From Sphingobacterium multivorum (GTDB taxonomy: Bacteria > Bacteroidota > Bacteroidia > Sphingobacteriales > Sphingobacteriaceae), in the NCBI RefSeq assembly GCF_900457465.1, contig NZ_UAUU01000009.1, positions 310,001 to 374,000 on the forward strand: a stretch of DNA of 64,000 bases, read 5' to 3'. A model generated the notes under the pieces. The model saw only the letters and a program-made list of their open reading frames with translations, was not told the DNA's origin and made no database searches. The first letter of the stretch is position 1. Every line of letters starts with the position of its first letter. Positions 10,522 through 20,418 of this stretch are shown here, piece by piece. A program made the translations under genes and the position numbers.

Positions 10522-10555
10522 CAAAAGGCAGACGAATAATCGTCTGCCTTTTTTG
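10522..10555 (+). terminator. Rho-independent terminator after the FadL-SGNH pair
   Basis: The arms AAAGGCAGACGA and TCGTCTGCCTTT with a short loop are followed by a T run. Confidence 0.85.
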
Positions 10556-10633
10556 TATATTTCCTCTATAAATAAGTTCCTCAATAGGCAGAGGAGAGAT
10601 CGATAAATTACTTTTATATACTACGCAATTATA

Positions 10634-10664
10634 TTGCATATAAAAGGTAATTTATCTAAGTTTG
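10634..10664 (+). promoter_or_regulatory. Promoter of the OsmC gene
   Basis: TTG at 10634, a 20-base spacer, then TAAGTTTG at 10657-10664: a full match to the Bacteroidota promoter consensus. The surrounding 38 bases are nearly identical to the pepT promoter region (38195-38232), including the spacer. Confidence 0.7.
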
Positions 10665-10746
10665 TTTAGTATAGATTGAACAACAAAACCCTCGTATGGA
10701 TTGAAAAAGGAGTCTAAACGAGCAAAAAAGAATAAAATAAAATAAG

Positions 10747-11163
10747 ATGAAAATCAAATTAAACCGTGTCAACCAAGCTGTGCATTTCGAAGCCAGCAGT
10801 GAATTATCTCCTGTCAAAGTCAACATCGATGGCTCGGAAGCTATCGGCGGCGAAGGAAAAGGTGTTCGTCCAATGGAATTGGTTTTAATGGCACTGGGTT
10901 CTTGTAGCGTCTTTGACCTCCATAGCATACTAGTAAAACAACGCCAGCAAATTGACGATATCCAGGTCGAAGTGGAAGGAAAACGACGCGAAGAAATCCC
11001 GCAGGTATTTACAGATATCCACATCAATTTTTTCCTAAAAGGCGAAATTGATGAGCTAAAAGCAGCTAAAGCGGCTGAACTGGCCGTTAAAAAATATTGC
11101 TCAGTACATGATATGCTTGCCGCTGGCGGTATCAATATCACGTATTCACTGAAAATAAACTAA
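10747..11163 (+). CDS. OsmC family protein
   Basis: A 138-residue cytoplasmic protein of the OsmC/Ohr superfamily (YhfA-like branch). Features are the N-terminal beta region (KIKLNRVNQAVHFEASSE), GGEGKGVRPMELVLMALGSCSVFDLHSIL with the first conserved Cys in LGSCS, and the second Cys in KKYCSVHDML. In Ohr and OsmC such a pair reduces organic hydroperoxides; the YhfA-like branch has no settled substrate. The gene is alone between a promoter and a terminator. Confidence 0.9.
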   Translation: MKIKLNRVNQAVHFEASSELSPVKVNIDGSEAIGGEGKGVRPMELVLMALGSCSVFDLHSILVKQRQQIDDIQVEVEGKRREEIPQVFTDIHINFFLKGEIDELKAAKAAELAVKKYCSVHDMLAAGGINITYSLKIN

Positions 11164-11187
11164 GGAAATACTTTCCTGGCATCTGAT

Positions 11188-11222
11188 AATCCTCCACATT
11201 CGATGTGGAGGATTATTGCTTT
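11188..11222 (+). terminator. Rho-independent terminator after the OsmC gene
   Basis: A perfect 12-base stem (AATCCTCCACAT / ATGTGGAGGATT) with a 3-base TCG loop, followed by ATTGCTTTT. Confidence 0.7.
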
Positions 11223-11318
11223 TGATCCATGCGGTATTTATTCTATTTACCGGCGCATGGAGATATACCAAGTAAATAGCGTCTGCAGCAGGATTTGACT
11301 TCGTCAAAATTAACCAAT

Positions 11319-13691
11319 TTACAAGCGATTCTGCTCTTCTGTTCTTGTTGGCTGATTGCTGCTCTTGACCTTCTGGTTTCCAAAATGATACCGCAGCGTT
11401 AGATTCACCTTTCTAGTATCGCGGTAATCTTTATAAAAGTTGTTTTGGTCGCCATACTTGGATGATATCGTCATTTTTTCCGTTTTGAAAATGTCCATAA
11501 ATGATAGATTCACTTCAAATTTCTTCTTAAAGAACTTTCGATTTGTCGTCACATAGGTACTTGAATATCCTGTGATTTTAAATGGCCCTTGTATCGTCGG
11601 GGATGTAAATGTGTTACCCAGTTCAAGGTTCCAGCCAGCATCTTTATGCAGTACATAGTTGGTACTTACGTTTCCGTTGCCGATATATACATCATTCTTG
11701 TGCAATACGTCATTAGTCCCTACAAAGTAATTCTCGTTATACATTCCTTCCAACTGGAGGTTCAATCCCCAGCGTCCTATCAGCTGAAAACTCTTACCCA
11801 GGTCTATACCCGCCCCTTGTCCTTTCTTGATATTGGTATATTGGAAAATCAACTGGTGATTGTTGTTATCTTGACGGGAAATTTCCATATTCGGCCACTT
11901 CTCAAATCGGTAAAATAGATCGATATTCCAGTTGTTTTTGGTCCAGGTCAGATTGAGGTTATGGACGATCGTCGCCCTTAAACGTGGATCTCCCTGAAAA
12001 TAGGAAAAGCGATTATAGTAGGACTTAGCCGGATTAAGCCAAGAGTATGCTGGGCGACTAATACGCTTTCCATAAGAAAAGCCGAACTGCTGATCGTCAG
12101 CCAAGGCATATTGCATGTAAAATGTCGGGAAGAGCACAAAATAATCACGCTTATTAATATCAGCTGGTTCGGACACAATACCTTCCAAATTGGTATATTC
12201 ACCCCTTAAACCAGCTTTCCAGCTCCATTTCTTCCAAGCATAATCGAATGAGGTATATACAGCTATATTCCGTTCTTTGTAATCAAACACACTGCTCTTG
12301 TCGGGCCGGTGCTGAAGAGTACCGGATTCATCATCGGAAAAAGCAAGGGTGCTTGTTGTTTTCACATCACTAAATTTCCCACCAAACTCCAGCCCCAGTT
12401 TCTTTATTTTCCCGGTGAAATCTATCTGTGAAGAAAAAAGCCGGTTTTTATTTTCATTATTACTGATAAATCGAGTGTCTGTAGGTTCCTCCCCCTTAAA
12501 TCGCAGTGCCGTCAAAACATCCTGATCGTTGGTAGAATGGTTATTTGTAAAATAGGATGACCAGTTTATGCTCCATTTGGGATTAATTTTCTTTGTTACC
12601 TGAAGATAGAGGTTATTCGTTTTTGCCGATCGTTGATGATCATTAGTAGTGAGATAAGAGGATTCCTGCACATGATTTTTATCGTATATGATCGTGGGTA
12701 CCTCATAGATGCCATAGGTTTTCGGTCCGTAATATCCATTTAGTCCGGCGTTGACTGTCCAGGTTGTATCGGGTGTATAATCTATCGAAAACACATAGCT
12801 GTTCTGACTGTTATTGGTATCAAATCGATCCATTACACCTTCCCATGAGGTTTGCTCGTTCGGATAATACACATAATTCGTTTCATAGCGGGCGTAAGTC
12901 CCTCTTCCGAAATTATAGGTACCACGAAGATTGATTTTTTCATTTTTATAATACTGGGTCAGTCCAAGCAGTTGCTTCCAAGTACTGCTTTTTTCGGCCA
13001 ATGCAACCGCTGAGCCTCTGTAGCCATATAGGTTCGATTTAGAAAGTTTAATATTGATAATCGTACTTCCCTCAGCTTCATATTTTGCTGGTGGATTGGT
13101 AATAACCTCTATCGATTGCACGTCGCTACCTGCTGTATTCTCCAGATAGGTTTTCAGTTCATCCCCCGTGAGCATCACTTTTCGCTCATTAATGAGGACA
13201 ACAATATTTTTGCTTCCACGAACCATTAAATCCGCACCATTCACCATCACCAATGGCGTACGCTTCAAAATGTCCCAGCTGTTGAGCGCTGAAAGATTTG
13301 AATTCTGAACGTTAAATTCCAAGCGGTCCAACTTGCGGATCAATCTAGGAGCGCGAGCGACGACTTGTGCTTCTTCGAGTACCTTTGCTTCGGGAAGAAG
13401 TTCAAGCAAGAAAGGGCGTGAAATGGTATCGCTGTGAAAAAAAAGTTCCTGAGACTTGAAGTTTAGATAGGTTGTTCGTAGATAGTAGCCACTAGGATGA
13501 TCCAGCATAAGTATAAATTTTCCAAAATGGTCCGTATTTACTTCCCGGATCTCCTGATAGTTGCTATCCAATAGCATAACGGTCGCTCCCGCCAGCACAA
13601 TTTTGTTTGCATCCTGTACTTGCCCCCCGATTTGTTTGGTCTGTGCCGAAAGCAACAAGGGGAAAGCCAGAAAAAATAGGATCAATTTCAT
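11319..13691 (-). CDS. Outer-membrane beta-barrel protein with CarboxypepD_reg-like N-terminus (OMP_b-brl_3 type)
   Basis: A 790-residue TonB-receptor-like protein. The ATG at 13691 begins a signal peptide (KLILFFLAFPLLLSAQ). Residues up to about 100 form a carboxypeptidase-regulatory-like beta sandwich (IGGQVQDANKIVLAGATVML). A plug-like region follows (LKRTPLVMVNGADLMVRGSKNIVVLINER), then a large C-terminal barrel with many aromatic strands. This arrangement is typical of the outer-membrane beta-barrel family 3 proteins of Bacteroidota, which are often next to two-component systems. No ligand can be assigned. The divergent neighbour is the sensor kinase at 13931, so the kinase pair may control this gene. 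Confidence 0.85.
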   Translation of the reverse strand: MKLILFFLAFPLLLSAQTKQIGGQVQDANKIVLAGATVMLLDSNYQEIREVNTDHFGKFILMLDHPSGYYLRTTYLNFKSQELFFHSDTISRPFLLELLPEAKVLEEAQVVARAPRLIRKLDRLEFNVQNSNLSALNSWDILKRTPLVMVNGADLMVRGSKNIVVLINERKVMLTGDELKTYLENTAGSDVQSIEVITNPPAKYEAEGSTIINIKLSKSNLYGYRGSAVALAEKSSTWKQLLGLTQYYKNEKINLRGTYNFGRGTYARYETNYVYYPNEQTSWEGVMDRFDTNNSQNSYVFSIDYTPDTTWTVNAGLNGYYGPKTYGIYEVPTIIYDKNHVQESSYLTTNDHQRSAKTNNLYLQVTKKINPKWSINWSSYFTNNHSTNDQDVLTALRFKGEEPTDTRFISNNENKNRLFSSQIDFTGKIKKLGLEFGGKFSDVKTTSTLAFSDDESGTLQHRPDKSSVFDYKERNIAVYTSFDYAWKKWSWKAGLRGEYTNLEGIVSEPADINKRDYFVLFPTFYMQYALADDQQFGFSYGKRISRPAYSWLNPAKSYYNRFSYFQGDPRLRATIVHNLNLTWTKNNWNIDLFYRFEKWPNMEISRQDNNNHQLIFQYTNIKKGQGAGIDLGKSFQLIGRWGLNLQLEGMYNENYFVGTNDVLHKNDVYIGNGNVSTNYVLHKDAGWNLELGNTFTSPTIQGPFKITGYSSTYVTTNRKFFKKKFEVNLSFMDIFKTEKMTISSKYGDQNNFYKDYRDTRKVNLTLRYHFGNQKVKSSNQPTRTEEQNRL

Positions 13692-13930
13692 GTACAAATA
13701 ATTAGTCTTTTAATTCTAGTATAGCTTATCCGCATTATTCTATTTGTTAGAATTTATGTTTTGTAACACATAGGCCAGTTGGTGGTCATCCGTATTTGAC
13801 AACCGCGGCCATTTAATACGCTGATATTCTATGCTTCAAAAGTGCCTATAGTTGAAGCAAATGATAGTTAACAAAGGGTTAATGCTGCGTTAAGGTATAT
13901 TATCTTAGCCGTCAGCAGTTATATTTGTGT

Positions 13931-15274
13931 ATGGAATTGAAGCCCAAAAGTTATATCGTCCTCTTTACGCTGTTTTTTGCTGTACTTATCGGCATACAGG
14001 GGTATCAATTGTATAATACCTATCAGCTCAAACAGCGTGATATTTTTGCCACTGTGAAGAGTAAGCTTGGCAAGCTTCATGACAATGACAAGCTTTTTGA
14101 TGATGATTTAATGAGTAAGGACATTGCCAGAGACTATTATATCAAATTGGTTAAAAATGAGATTACGGCTGAAAAACTGAAAGGACTTTACAGTGCAAAT
14201 GCACATAAAACATCCCAGAGGCTAACGCAATATGTCGACAGTCTATTTCAGCCACTTGGAATGGATGTCATCCTGAAAAAAGAAATTTTGGGCATCTATT
14301 TCAAGAGCTTAGAAAAACAGATCGCAGCGGGTCCCATTACCATCTACACAACGTCTGGAGCTTTTCGGCAGCCCGTTGAACTTTCCTCAAGCGAGTGGAT
14401 AACAGAAAAAACAGAAACACAGAAAATCGAAAACAGCATCCAGAGCAAAGAAGTCTTATACACCTTTCTTGTACATAGGAAGACATCGTTTGAGGTGACG
14501 AATCTCAACTGGATATTATTCAAAGAACTTACTTCGCTTCTGTTGAGCACCCTTTTTATTCTTGTCGCCTTCCTTTGGCTTTTTTATAGAACCATTCAGA
14601 ATCTCAGAAAACAGCAGAAACAGATCAGCGTGCTACACGATGTCGTTGACAATATTTCTCATGAGCTCAAAACGCCAATCGCAACCTTGAAGATTGCAGC
14701 TAAAACACTACGGAAATCAACAGACGACAATATCATAACGGTCATTGAACGTCAGGCAAATCGTCTCGAACAAACCCTCAACCCACTGAGCGAGAACCTT
14801 CAGACAAGGGATCAGCATCCTATTACCAACAGAGAACTACACGCTATTTTCGAAGACTTTCAATTGACCAATCCGGCTATCGCATTCCAATTAAGCCTCT
14901 TGCCTGACGGTAAATTATGCCTGAGCCTAAATGATGCGACAACACTATTTCAAAACCTGATGAACAATGCCGTAAAATATGGTGCAACTTGGATTAATAT
15001 CTCTTTTGAGGATCAGAAAGGTAAACTCTCGATTTATATACAGGATAATGGTTACGGCATGGCGGAGTCGGAGTTACCTTATATTTTCGACAAGTTTTAC
15101 CGCATCCAGAAAGACAATATTCACGACAGCAAAGGTTTGGGAATCGGTCTTTTTCTTGTTAAGACAATCGTGGATCGTTATCACGGACAGCTTACAGTAA
15201 CCAGCAAGCCCGATGTAGGCACTACGTTTAAAATTCAGCTGCCCCTCGTTGCTATCCAATCACAGACATCATAA
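13931..15274 (+). CDS. Membrane sensor histidine kinase
   Basis: A 447-residue kinase. The ATG at 13931 is chosen over an in-frame TTG two codons upstream. One membrane helix lies near residues 8-26 and a second near 200-220 (LLLSTLFILVAFLWLFY), enclosing a periplasmic sensor of about 170 residues with no recognised family. The H box is VVDNISHELKTPIATLK with the phosphorylated His at about 244. The ATPase domain has the N box (NLMNNAVKYG), G1 box (DNGYGM), F box (IFDKFYR) and G2 box (GLGIGLFLVK). The cognate regulator starts 73 bases downstream. Confidence 0.93.
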   Translation: MELKPKSYIVLFTLFFAVLIGIQGYQLYNTYQLKQRDIFATVKSKLGKLHDNDKLFDDDLMSKDIARDYYIKLVKNEITAEKLKGLYSANAHKTSQRLTQYVDSLFQPLGMDVILKKEILGIYFKSLEKQIAAGPITIYTTSGAFRQPVELSSSEWITEKTETQKIENSIQSKEVLYTFLVHRKTSFEVTNLNWILFKELTSLLLSTLFILVAFLWLFYRTIQNLRKQQKQISVLHDVVDNISHELKTPIATLKIAAKTLRKSTDDNIITVIERQANRLEQTLNPLSENLQTRDQHPITNRELHAIFEDFQLTNPAIAFQLSLLPDGKLCLSLNDATTLFQNLMNNAVKYGATWINISFEDQKGKLSIYIQDNGYGMAESELPYIFDKFYRIQKDNIHDSKGLGIGLFLVKTIVDRYHGQLTVTSKPDVGTTFKIQLPLVAIQSQTS

Positions 15275-15347
15275 TCAGCAGCAGGGATGATCAGCGAAAA
15301 AAAAATAGGGAATAGATAATCAATACATTAACGACTGAAAATAGCAT

Positions 15348-16022
15348 ATGAACAAAATACTACTCGTGGAAGATGACCCAGATTTTGGTTTTATGCTCAA
15401 GCAATACCTTGAGCTATCCACATTTAACATAGACTGGATAGCGCAGCCCAATGATCTTACGGAAAATTTCCAGCAGCTAGCCGATTATGATCTGGTTATA
15501 CTGGATGTTATGCTTCCTCAAATTAGTGGTTTTAGCCTTGCCAAAGAAATCAACGCCCTATACCCCACGTTGCCATTTATCTTTTTAACAGCCAAGGAGC
15601 AAAAAATAGATAAGCTCACGGGACTAAAAATCGGTGCCGATGATTATATCACCAAACCTTGTGATCCTGAAGAACTGTTACTTCGCATACAGAATATATT
15701 AAAGCGAAATCAGAAAAATAGTACCCCAAAATCGATTGCCATAGGTACGTATATTTTCTATCCCGAACAGTTATTATTAAGCCATGCTTCGAAACAATAT
15801 AAGCTTACTGAACGTGAATCGCAACTTCTCCTATTTCTGTCGCAACACAATGGTCAACTTGTCACACGCGAAGAAATTCTTGAAAAGGTCTGGGGAAACG
15901 CAGATTTCTTTACCGGAAGGAGTATGGATGTCTTTATTACCCGAATCCGAAAATACTTAAGCCTGGATCCCAAGCTTAGTATCAGTTCACATAGAGCAGT
16001 CGGATTTACGATTCAATTTTAA
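15348..16022 (+). CDS. OmpR/PhoB-type response regulator
   Basis: A 224-residue DNA-binding regulator. The receiver domain shows the acidic pair EDD at 8-10, the phosphorylated Asp53 in VILDVMLPQ, Thr81 in FLTAKE and Lys103 in YITKPCDP. The C-terminal winged helix is a Trans_reg_C domain (KLTERESQLLLFL, VTREEILEKVWG, SMDVFITRIRKYLS). It partners the kinase immediately upstream. The divergent outer-membrane protein gene at 13691 is the most likely local target, which is inference from position. Confidence 0.94.
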   Translation: MNKILLVEDDPDFGFMLKQYLELSTFNIDWIAQPNDLTENFQQLADYDLVILDVMLPQISGFSLAKEINALYPTLPFIFLTAKEQKIDKLTGLKIGADDYITKPCDPEELLLRIQNILKRNQKNSTPKSIAIGTYIFYPEQLLLSHASKQYKLTERESQLLLFLSQHNGQLVTREEILEKVWGNADFFTGRSMDVFITRIRKYLSLDPKLSISSHRAVGFTIQF

Positions 16023-16025
16023 GGA

Positions 16026-17081
16026 TTATCCGGCAATCTCTTCTTTCCGCTTGTTCCATAATTTCTCTGCCCAACGACCGACAAACCAAAAGGACACCGC
16101 TAAAATTAAAAAGAATACGGCTCTATTGATATTATCCCAGAGATACTCCACATATCGGGTATAGATATTAAGTACTAAAAATACAAATCCCACTTCCCTG
16201 CTTACATTATCTTTAGCCTTTAAGCCGTAGACAACCAAGAATGCCGACACGGCAGTGGATAAAATACCCCAATAGAACATATGGTATTGACGTACTGTCG
16301 TCCATTCATAGAAATCAGCATAATTCCCAAAAATAGATAGGGTCCACAAGGAGACCATCAGGTAGATCAACCCTACAATATAACTGATAGGCTGAAAGAT
16401 TTGCAGGCGTTCGAACCGCGGTTGAACCCAAACGGCCAAAGCGGTGAGCAGCGCTCCGAAGATGGTAAAACGAAGTGGGTAATTCATTCCCCAAAACTTA
16501 AAGCCCCAATTGCTATGGTAGGCCGTCTCGGTTGCAAACCATACCCCCAAAGCCAAAAGCATAAAGGTCCAAATCAGTTTACTGTCAAGCTTAACAGCAA
16601 GAAAGCCATAAATTGCAACAGAGAGTAAAAATAACAAGGAATAATGCATCGTATCTTTATCCAATACTTTACCCATAAATCCGATGCAGGCTGCTGTTCC
16701 AAAAACCCCAATCAGCATCATCGTTTCAGTGGATAGATTTTTATAAGGATATCGTTTCTTATACCGAAAACCCAGCGTATAGAATAATACGGCCACAGCA
16801 GCAAAAAAGAAGCAAAATAGGATATTAGGCGCTTCGTAAAGTGTATCGACAAAGGCCAAGAATGATGCATCTGTAAACAACGAAAAAACAGCAAAGACCA
16901 AAGAAGCCAAGGCAATCCAAAAAGCATATCTCGCCAGTTGTCCCCAGTCAAAACTTTTTACGTCCAAACTATCCATCAGCTCGTTCGCTTTTTGTTCATC
17001 CAACAGGTTTTCTTTCTTCCAAAATTGGACAATATCGTCGATCGATTGTTTCTCTTGTTTGCTGACGTCGTATTTTCGCAT
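16026..17081 (-). CDS. Multi-pass membrane protein, DUF2157-like
   Basis: A 351-residue integral membrane protein with roughly nine hydrophobic segments after a soluble N-terminal region of about 45 residues (KYDVSKQEKQSIDDIVQFWKKENLLDEQKANEL), the kind of short helical domain found at the head of DUF2157 proteins. The ATG at 17081 is preferred over an in-frame TTG at 17102. The C-terminus is basic (KLWNKRKEE), as expected for a cytoplasmic tail. The role is unknown. It converges on the response regulator, with only three bases between the stops. Confidence 0.65.
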   Translation of the reverse strand: MRKYDVSKQEKQSIDDIVQFWKKENLLDEQKANELMDSLDVKSFDWGQLARYAFWIALASLVFAVFSLFTDASFLAFVDTLYEAPNILFCFFFAAVAVLFYTLGFRYKKRYPYKNLSTETMMLIGVFGTAACIGFMGKVLDKDTMHYSLLFLLSVAIYGFLAVKLDSKLIWTFMLLALGVWFATETAYHSNWGFKFWGMNYPLRFTIFGALLTALAVWVQPRFERLQIFQPISYIVGLIYLMVSLWTLSIFGNYADFYEWTTVRQYHMFYWGILSTAVSAFLVVYGLKAKDNVSREVGFVFLVLNIYTRYVEYLWDNINRAVFFLILAVSFWFVGRWAEKLWNKRKEEIAG

Positions 17082-17184
17082 AAATTTAGATTTACTGTGC
17101 AAGGTACATTATTTTTTTAAATCACTTGTATATCACATTTTATTCCAAAAGTCAGATTGGCTCGCATAATTCCTTTAAAATCTG

Positions 17185-17192
17185 TAATTTTG
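17185..17192 (+). promoter_or_regulatory. -7 promoter element (TAATTTTG) of uvrA
   Basis: An exact TAnnTTTG match about 45 bases before the uvrA ATG. No good TTG sits at the ideal distance, so only the -7 box is claimed. Confidence 0.4.
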
Positions 17193-17237
17193 CATGTTTT
17201 GCATTTTATCCCTCAACAGGGACTTTAAGGAGTTTTC

Positions 17238-20078
17238 ATGGCAGTAAAAAGAAGCCCAGATTTGGGCGAACAAAGTGAAGTTCAGGTATTTGGAGCGCGT
17301 GCGCATAATCTAAAAAATATAGATGTTTCTTTTCCGAGAAATGAATTGGTTGTTATTACAGGTTTAAGTGGCAGCGGAAAGTCTTCTTTGGCTTTTGACA
17401 CCATTTATGCTGAAGGACAACGTCGGTATATGGAGACATTCAGTGCCTACAGCCGTCAATTTTTGGGCGGCATGGAACGTCCGGATGTGGACAAGATCTC
17501 GGGCTTAAGTCCAGTGATCTCCATTGAGCAGAAAACCACCAGCAAAAACCCCAGGTCCACTGTTGGAACCATTACCGAGGTGTATGATTTTATGCGTCTA
17601 CTATTTGCCCGAGCGGGGGAAGCTTTCTCCTATGTGACCGGTAAGAAAATGGAGCGTATGTCGGACGATCAGGTTATCGAACGTATTTTGACTGAATTTG
17701 AAGGGCAGGCTTTAAATATCTTGGCTCCAGTGGTTAAAGGCCGTAAAGGTCACTACCGGGAATTGTTTGAGCAAATCCGTAAACAAGGTTATGTGAAGGT
17801 GCGCGTGGATGGAGAGATCTTGGACCTTGTTCCTAAAATGCAAGTAGACCGCTATAAAATTCACGATATTGAGATCGTCGTGGATCGTTTGAAAGTAGAG
17901 CGTGAAGATAAAAAGCGCCTACAGACTTCGGTTATGCAGGCGATGAAAACTGCCAAAGGTATTATCAAGGTCTCCACCAAGGATAATCAGGAGCAATTCT
18001 ACAGCCGTTATCTCATGGATGCTGAATCGGGTATCTCTTATGATGAACCGCAGCCCAACACTTTCTCATTCAACTCGCCTTATGGTGCCTGTCCAACATG
18101 TGATGGATTAGGCTATATTTTTGAAATTGATAAAAATGCGGTTATTCCAGACAAAAAACTCAGTATTCAAAAAGGGGGTTTAGCCCCTTTGGGACCTACC
18201 CGGGAGAACTGGACTTCAGAAGTCTTGAAGGCTGTCGCAAAAAAATTAGATTTTACCATTTCAACGCCGCTTGAAAAGCTCAATGAAGAACAGATTGACC
18301 AGCTTTTATTTGGCAATAAGGAAGAGCCTATCGTTGTAACAGTATCTTATGGCAGTTATGGCACACGAGAATATCGTGTTGAATTTGAAGGAATCTTTAA
18401 GATGCTGGAAGAGTTTTCCGGAAAATCTTCGGATGAAGCCCCTTCTTTAGATGATTTCAGGACGAAAGTCACCTGCCCAACCTGTGCGGGAGCGCGTTTG
18501 AAAAAAGAATCTTTACATTTTAAAATAGCGGATAAAAACATCCATGAGCTCTCCACGATGGATATTACATCGATCAAGGAGTGGTTTGATCAGGTAGAAA
18601 GCAAACTTGATGAACGCCAGCTTATTATTGCAACAGAGATTTTAAAGGAAATCCGCGCACGCTTAGGGTTCTTGCTGGACGTAGGTTTAAATTACCTCAC
18701 CTTGGATCGTACTGCTAAAACACTTTCCGGAGGGGAGGCACAACGGATCCGTCTGGCAACACAGATTGGTTCCCAACTGGTGAATGTACTTTATATTCTG
18801 GATGAGCCGAGTATCGGACTTCATCAGCGAGACAATGAACGGTTGATCAATGCCCTCAAAAACCTACGCGATATTGGCAATTCGGTCCTTGTTGTCGAAC
18901 ATGATAAAGACATGATCCTACATGCGGACCATGTTATTGACATGGGTCCTGCAGCAGGGGTTCACGGCGGTACAGTAGTTGCCGAAGGTACCCCAGCAGA
19001 AATCCTAAAATCAGACTCTCTGACAGCGGCATACCTCAACGGAACAAAAGAGGTTAAGATTCCGGAGAAACGTCGTGAGGGCAATGGAAAAACATTATCA
19101 TTACATGGCGCAACGGGACATAACTTAAAAAATCTGTCTGTCTCTTTTCCATTAGGAAAACTCATTGTTGTTTCGGGGGTTTCGGGTTCGGGCAAATCCA
19201 GCTTAATCACGGGAACATTATATCCGATTCTGAATAAACATTTTTTCAGAGCCAAAGCCACTCCGCTTCCTTTCAAAAAAATTGAAGGATTAGAACATAT
19301 TGATAAAGTCATCGAGATCGACCAAAGTCCTATCGGCCGTACACCACGATCCAATCCGTCCACCTATACAGGCGTATTTTCGGATATCAGAACCTTGTTT
19401 GTTCAATTGCCAGAAGCTAAGATCAGGGGCTATAAACCAGGACGCTTTTCCTTCAATGTCAAAGGCGGCCGTTGTGAAACCTGTCAAGGGGCCGGATTGA
19501 AAGTCATTGAGATGAATTTCCTTCCCGATGTACAGGTTCCTTGTGAAACATGCCACGGAAAACGCTATAACCGAGAAACTTTAGAAGTACGGTATAAAGG
19601 AAAATCCATCTCCGATGTACTTGATATGAGTATCAACGATGCTGTGGATTTCTTTGAGAACGTCCCGAGTATCTATCGAAAGATCAAAACACTGCAGGAT
19701 GTAGGTTTGGGCTACATCACCTTAGGTCAATCCTCCACAACATTATCGGGAGGTGAGGCTCAACGGGTAAAATTAGCTACCGAACTTTCTAAAAAAGATA
19801 CTGGAAATACATTTTATATCCTTGACGAACCGACTACAGGACTACACTTTGAAGATGTCAATGTCCTTATGGGCGTTATCAATCGCTTGGTCGGACGTGG
19901 AAATACCGTTTTGATCATCGAGCACAATCTTGATGTTGTTAAATCGGCAGATTGGGTCATTGATATCGGTCCCGAAGGTGGTAAAGAGGGTGGTCAGGTC
20001 CTATTTGAAGGAACACCTGAAAACTTAATTAAAAATAACAAAAGCGAAACGGCACGTTTCTTAAAACTGGAAATGTAA
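17238..20078 (+). CDS. uvrA: Excinuclease ABC subunit A
   Basis: A 946-residue, full-length UvrA, the damage-recognition ATPase of nucleotide excision repair that loads UvrB. The first ABC domain has Walker A GLSGSGKSSLAFDT (about residues 42-55) and signature LSGGEAQRIRLA; the second has SGVSGSGKSSLITG (about 645-658) and LSGGEAQRVKLA. Zinc-module cysteines are visible as CPTCDGLG with CPTCAGARL in the first half, and CETCQGAG with CETCHGKRY in the second. Walker B regions end in ILDEPSIGLH and ILDEPTTGLH. There are no frame breaks in 2.8 kb. uvrA is followed, after a 340-base gap, by mutL. Confidence 0.98.
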   Translation: MAVKRSPDLGEQSEVQVFGARAHNLKNIDVSFPRNELVVITGLSGSGKSSLAFDTIYAEGQRRYMETFSAYSRQFLGGMERPDVDKISGLSPVISIEQKTTSKNPRSTVGTITEVYDFMRLLFARAGEAFSYVTGKKMERMSDDQVIERILTEFEGQALNILAPVVKGRKGHYRELFEQIRKQGYVKVRVDGEILDLVPKMQVDRYKIHDIEIVVDRLKVEREDKKRLQTSVMQAMKTAKGIIKVSTKDNQEQFYSRYLMDAESGISYDEPQPNTFSFNSPYGACPTCDGLGYIFEIDKNAVIPDKKLSIQKGGLAPLGPTRENWTSEVLKAVAKKLDFTISTPLEKLNEEQIDQLLFGNKEEPIVVTVSYGSYGTREYRVEFEGIFKMLEEFSGKSSDEAPSLDDFRTKVTCPTCAGARLKKESLHFKIADKNIHELSTMDITSIKEWFDQVESKLDERQLIIATEILKEIRARLGFLLDVGLNYLTLDRTAKTLSGGEAQRIRLATQIGSQLVNVLYILDEPSIGLHQRDNERLINALKNLRDIGNSVLVVEHDKDMILHADHVIDMGPAAGVHGGTVVAEGTPAEILKSDSLTAAYLNGTKEVKIPEKRREGNGKTLSLHGATGHNLKNLSVSFPLGKLIVVSGVSGSGKSSLITGTLYPILNKHFFRAKATPLPFKKIEGLEHIDKVIEIDQSPIGRTPRSNPSTYTGVFSDIRTLFVQLPEAKIRGYKPGRFSFNVKGGRCETCQGAGLKVIEMNFLPDVQVPCETCHGKRYNRETLEVRYKGKSISDVLDMSINDAVDFFENVPSIYRKIKTLQDVGLGYITLGQSSTTLSGGEAQRVKLATELSKKDTGNTFYILDEPTTGLHFEDVNVLMGVINRLVGRGNTVLIIEHNLDVVKSADWVIDIGPEGGKEGGQVLFEGTPENLIKNNKSETARFLKLEM

Positions 20079-20249
20079 TATCAACAAAACAGCAGCTGCG
20101 AATTATGCGGTTTCTGTTCGTAGGGTGGCTCGGTTATTGCGAAGGGAATATTTTTCCAGCTCGATATCAGCTGTGTTTTACACAGGTGTTAGACAACGCA
20201 CACTGACTTTGACGTCAACTGGGAAGCGTCATATTTATTGACTAAACAC

Positions 20250-20276
20250 GTTTACAGGTTCTTTGCGGCTGTAAAC
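20250..20276. promoter_or_regulatory. Inverted repeat in the uvrA-mutL gap
   Basis: The arms GTTTACAG and CTGTAAAC form a perfect 8-base inverted repeat around an 11-base centre, about 140 bases before mutL. It could be an operator or a weak hairpin; there is no T run. The rest of the 20079-20418 gap shows no gene. Confidence 0.35.
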
Positions 20277-20404
20277 AGTTGGTCGTTGCTATTCCATTTT
20301 CATTTGTATAAATGAACGCATTACACGCTTTTGTTTTTAAAGAACATGTGGAATGTCCGATTGATTTTCGTCAGTGTTTATACGCTGCAAACATGGATAT
20401 TTCT

Positions 20405-20412
20405 TAACTTTG
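20405..20412 (+). promoter_or_regulatory. -7 promoter element (TAACTTTG) next to the mutL start
   Basis: An exact match to TAnnTTTG ending only six bases before the ATG at 20419. This supports 20419 as the start and suggests a leaderless or nearly leaderless mRNA. Confidence 0.5.
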
Positions 20413-20418
20413 TATTAT

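Noticed and set aside
10656..11141. Long open frame (about 161 codons) antisense to the OsmC gene
   Set aside because: It lies almost wholly over a well-conserved OsmC gene, has low-complexity Ser/Phe-rich composition and no promoter or homology; it is a shadow frame.
18962..19363. 133-codon frame antisense to uvrA
   Set aside because: It sits in the second ATPase half of uvrA, which is conserved without breaks.
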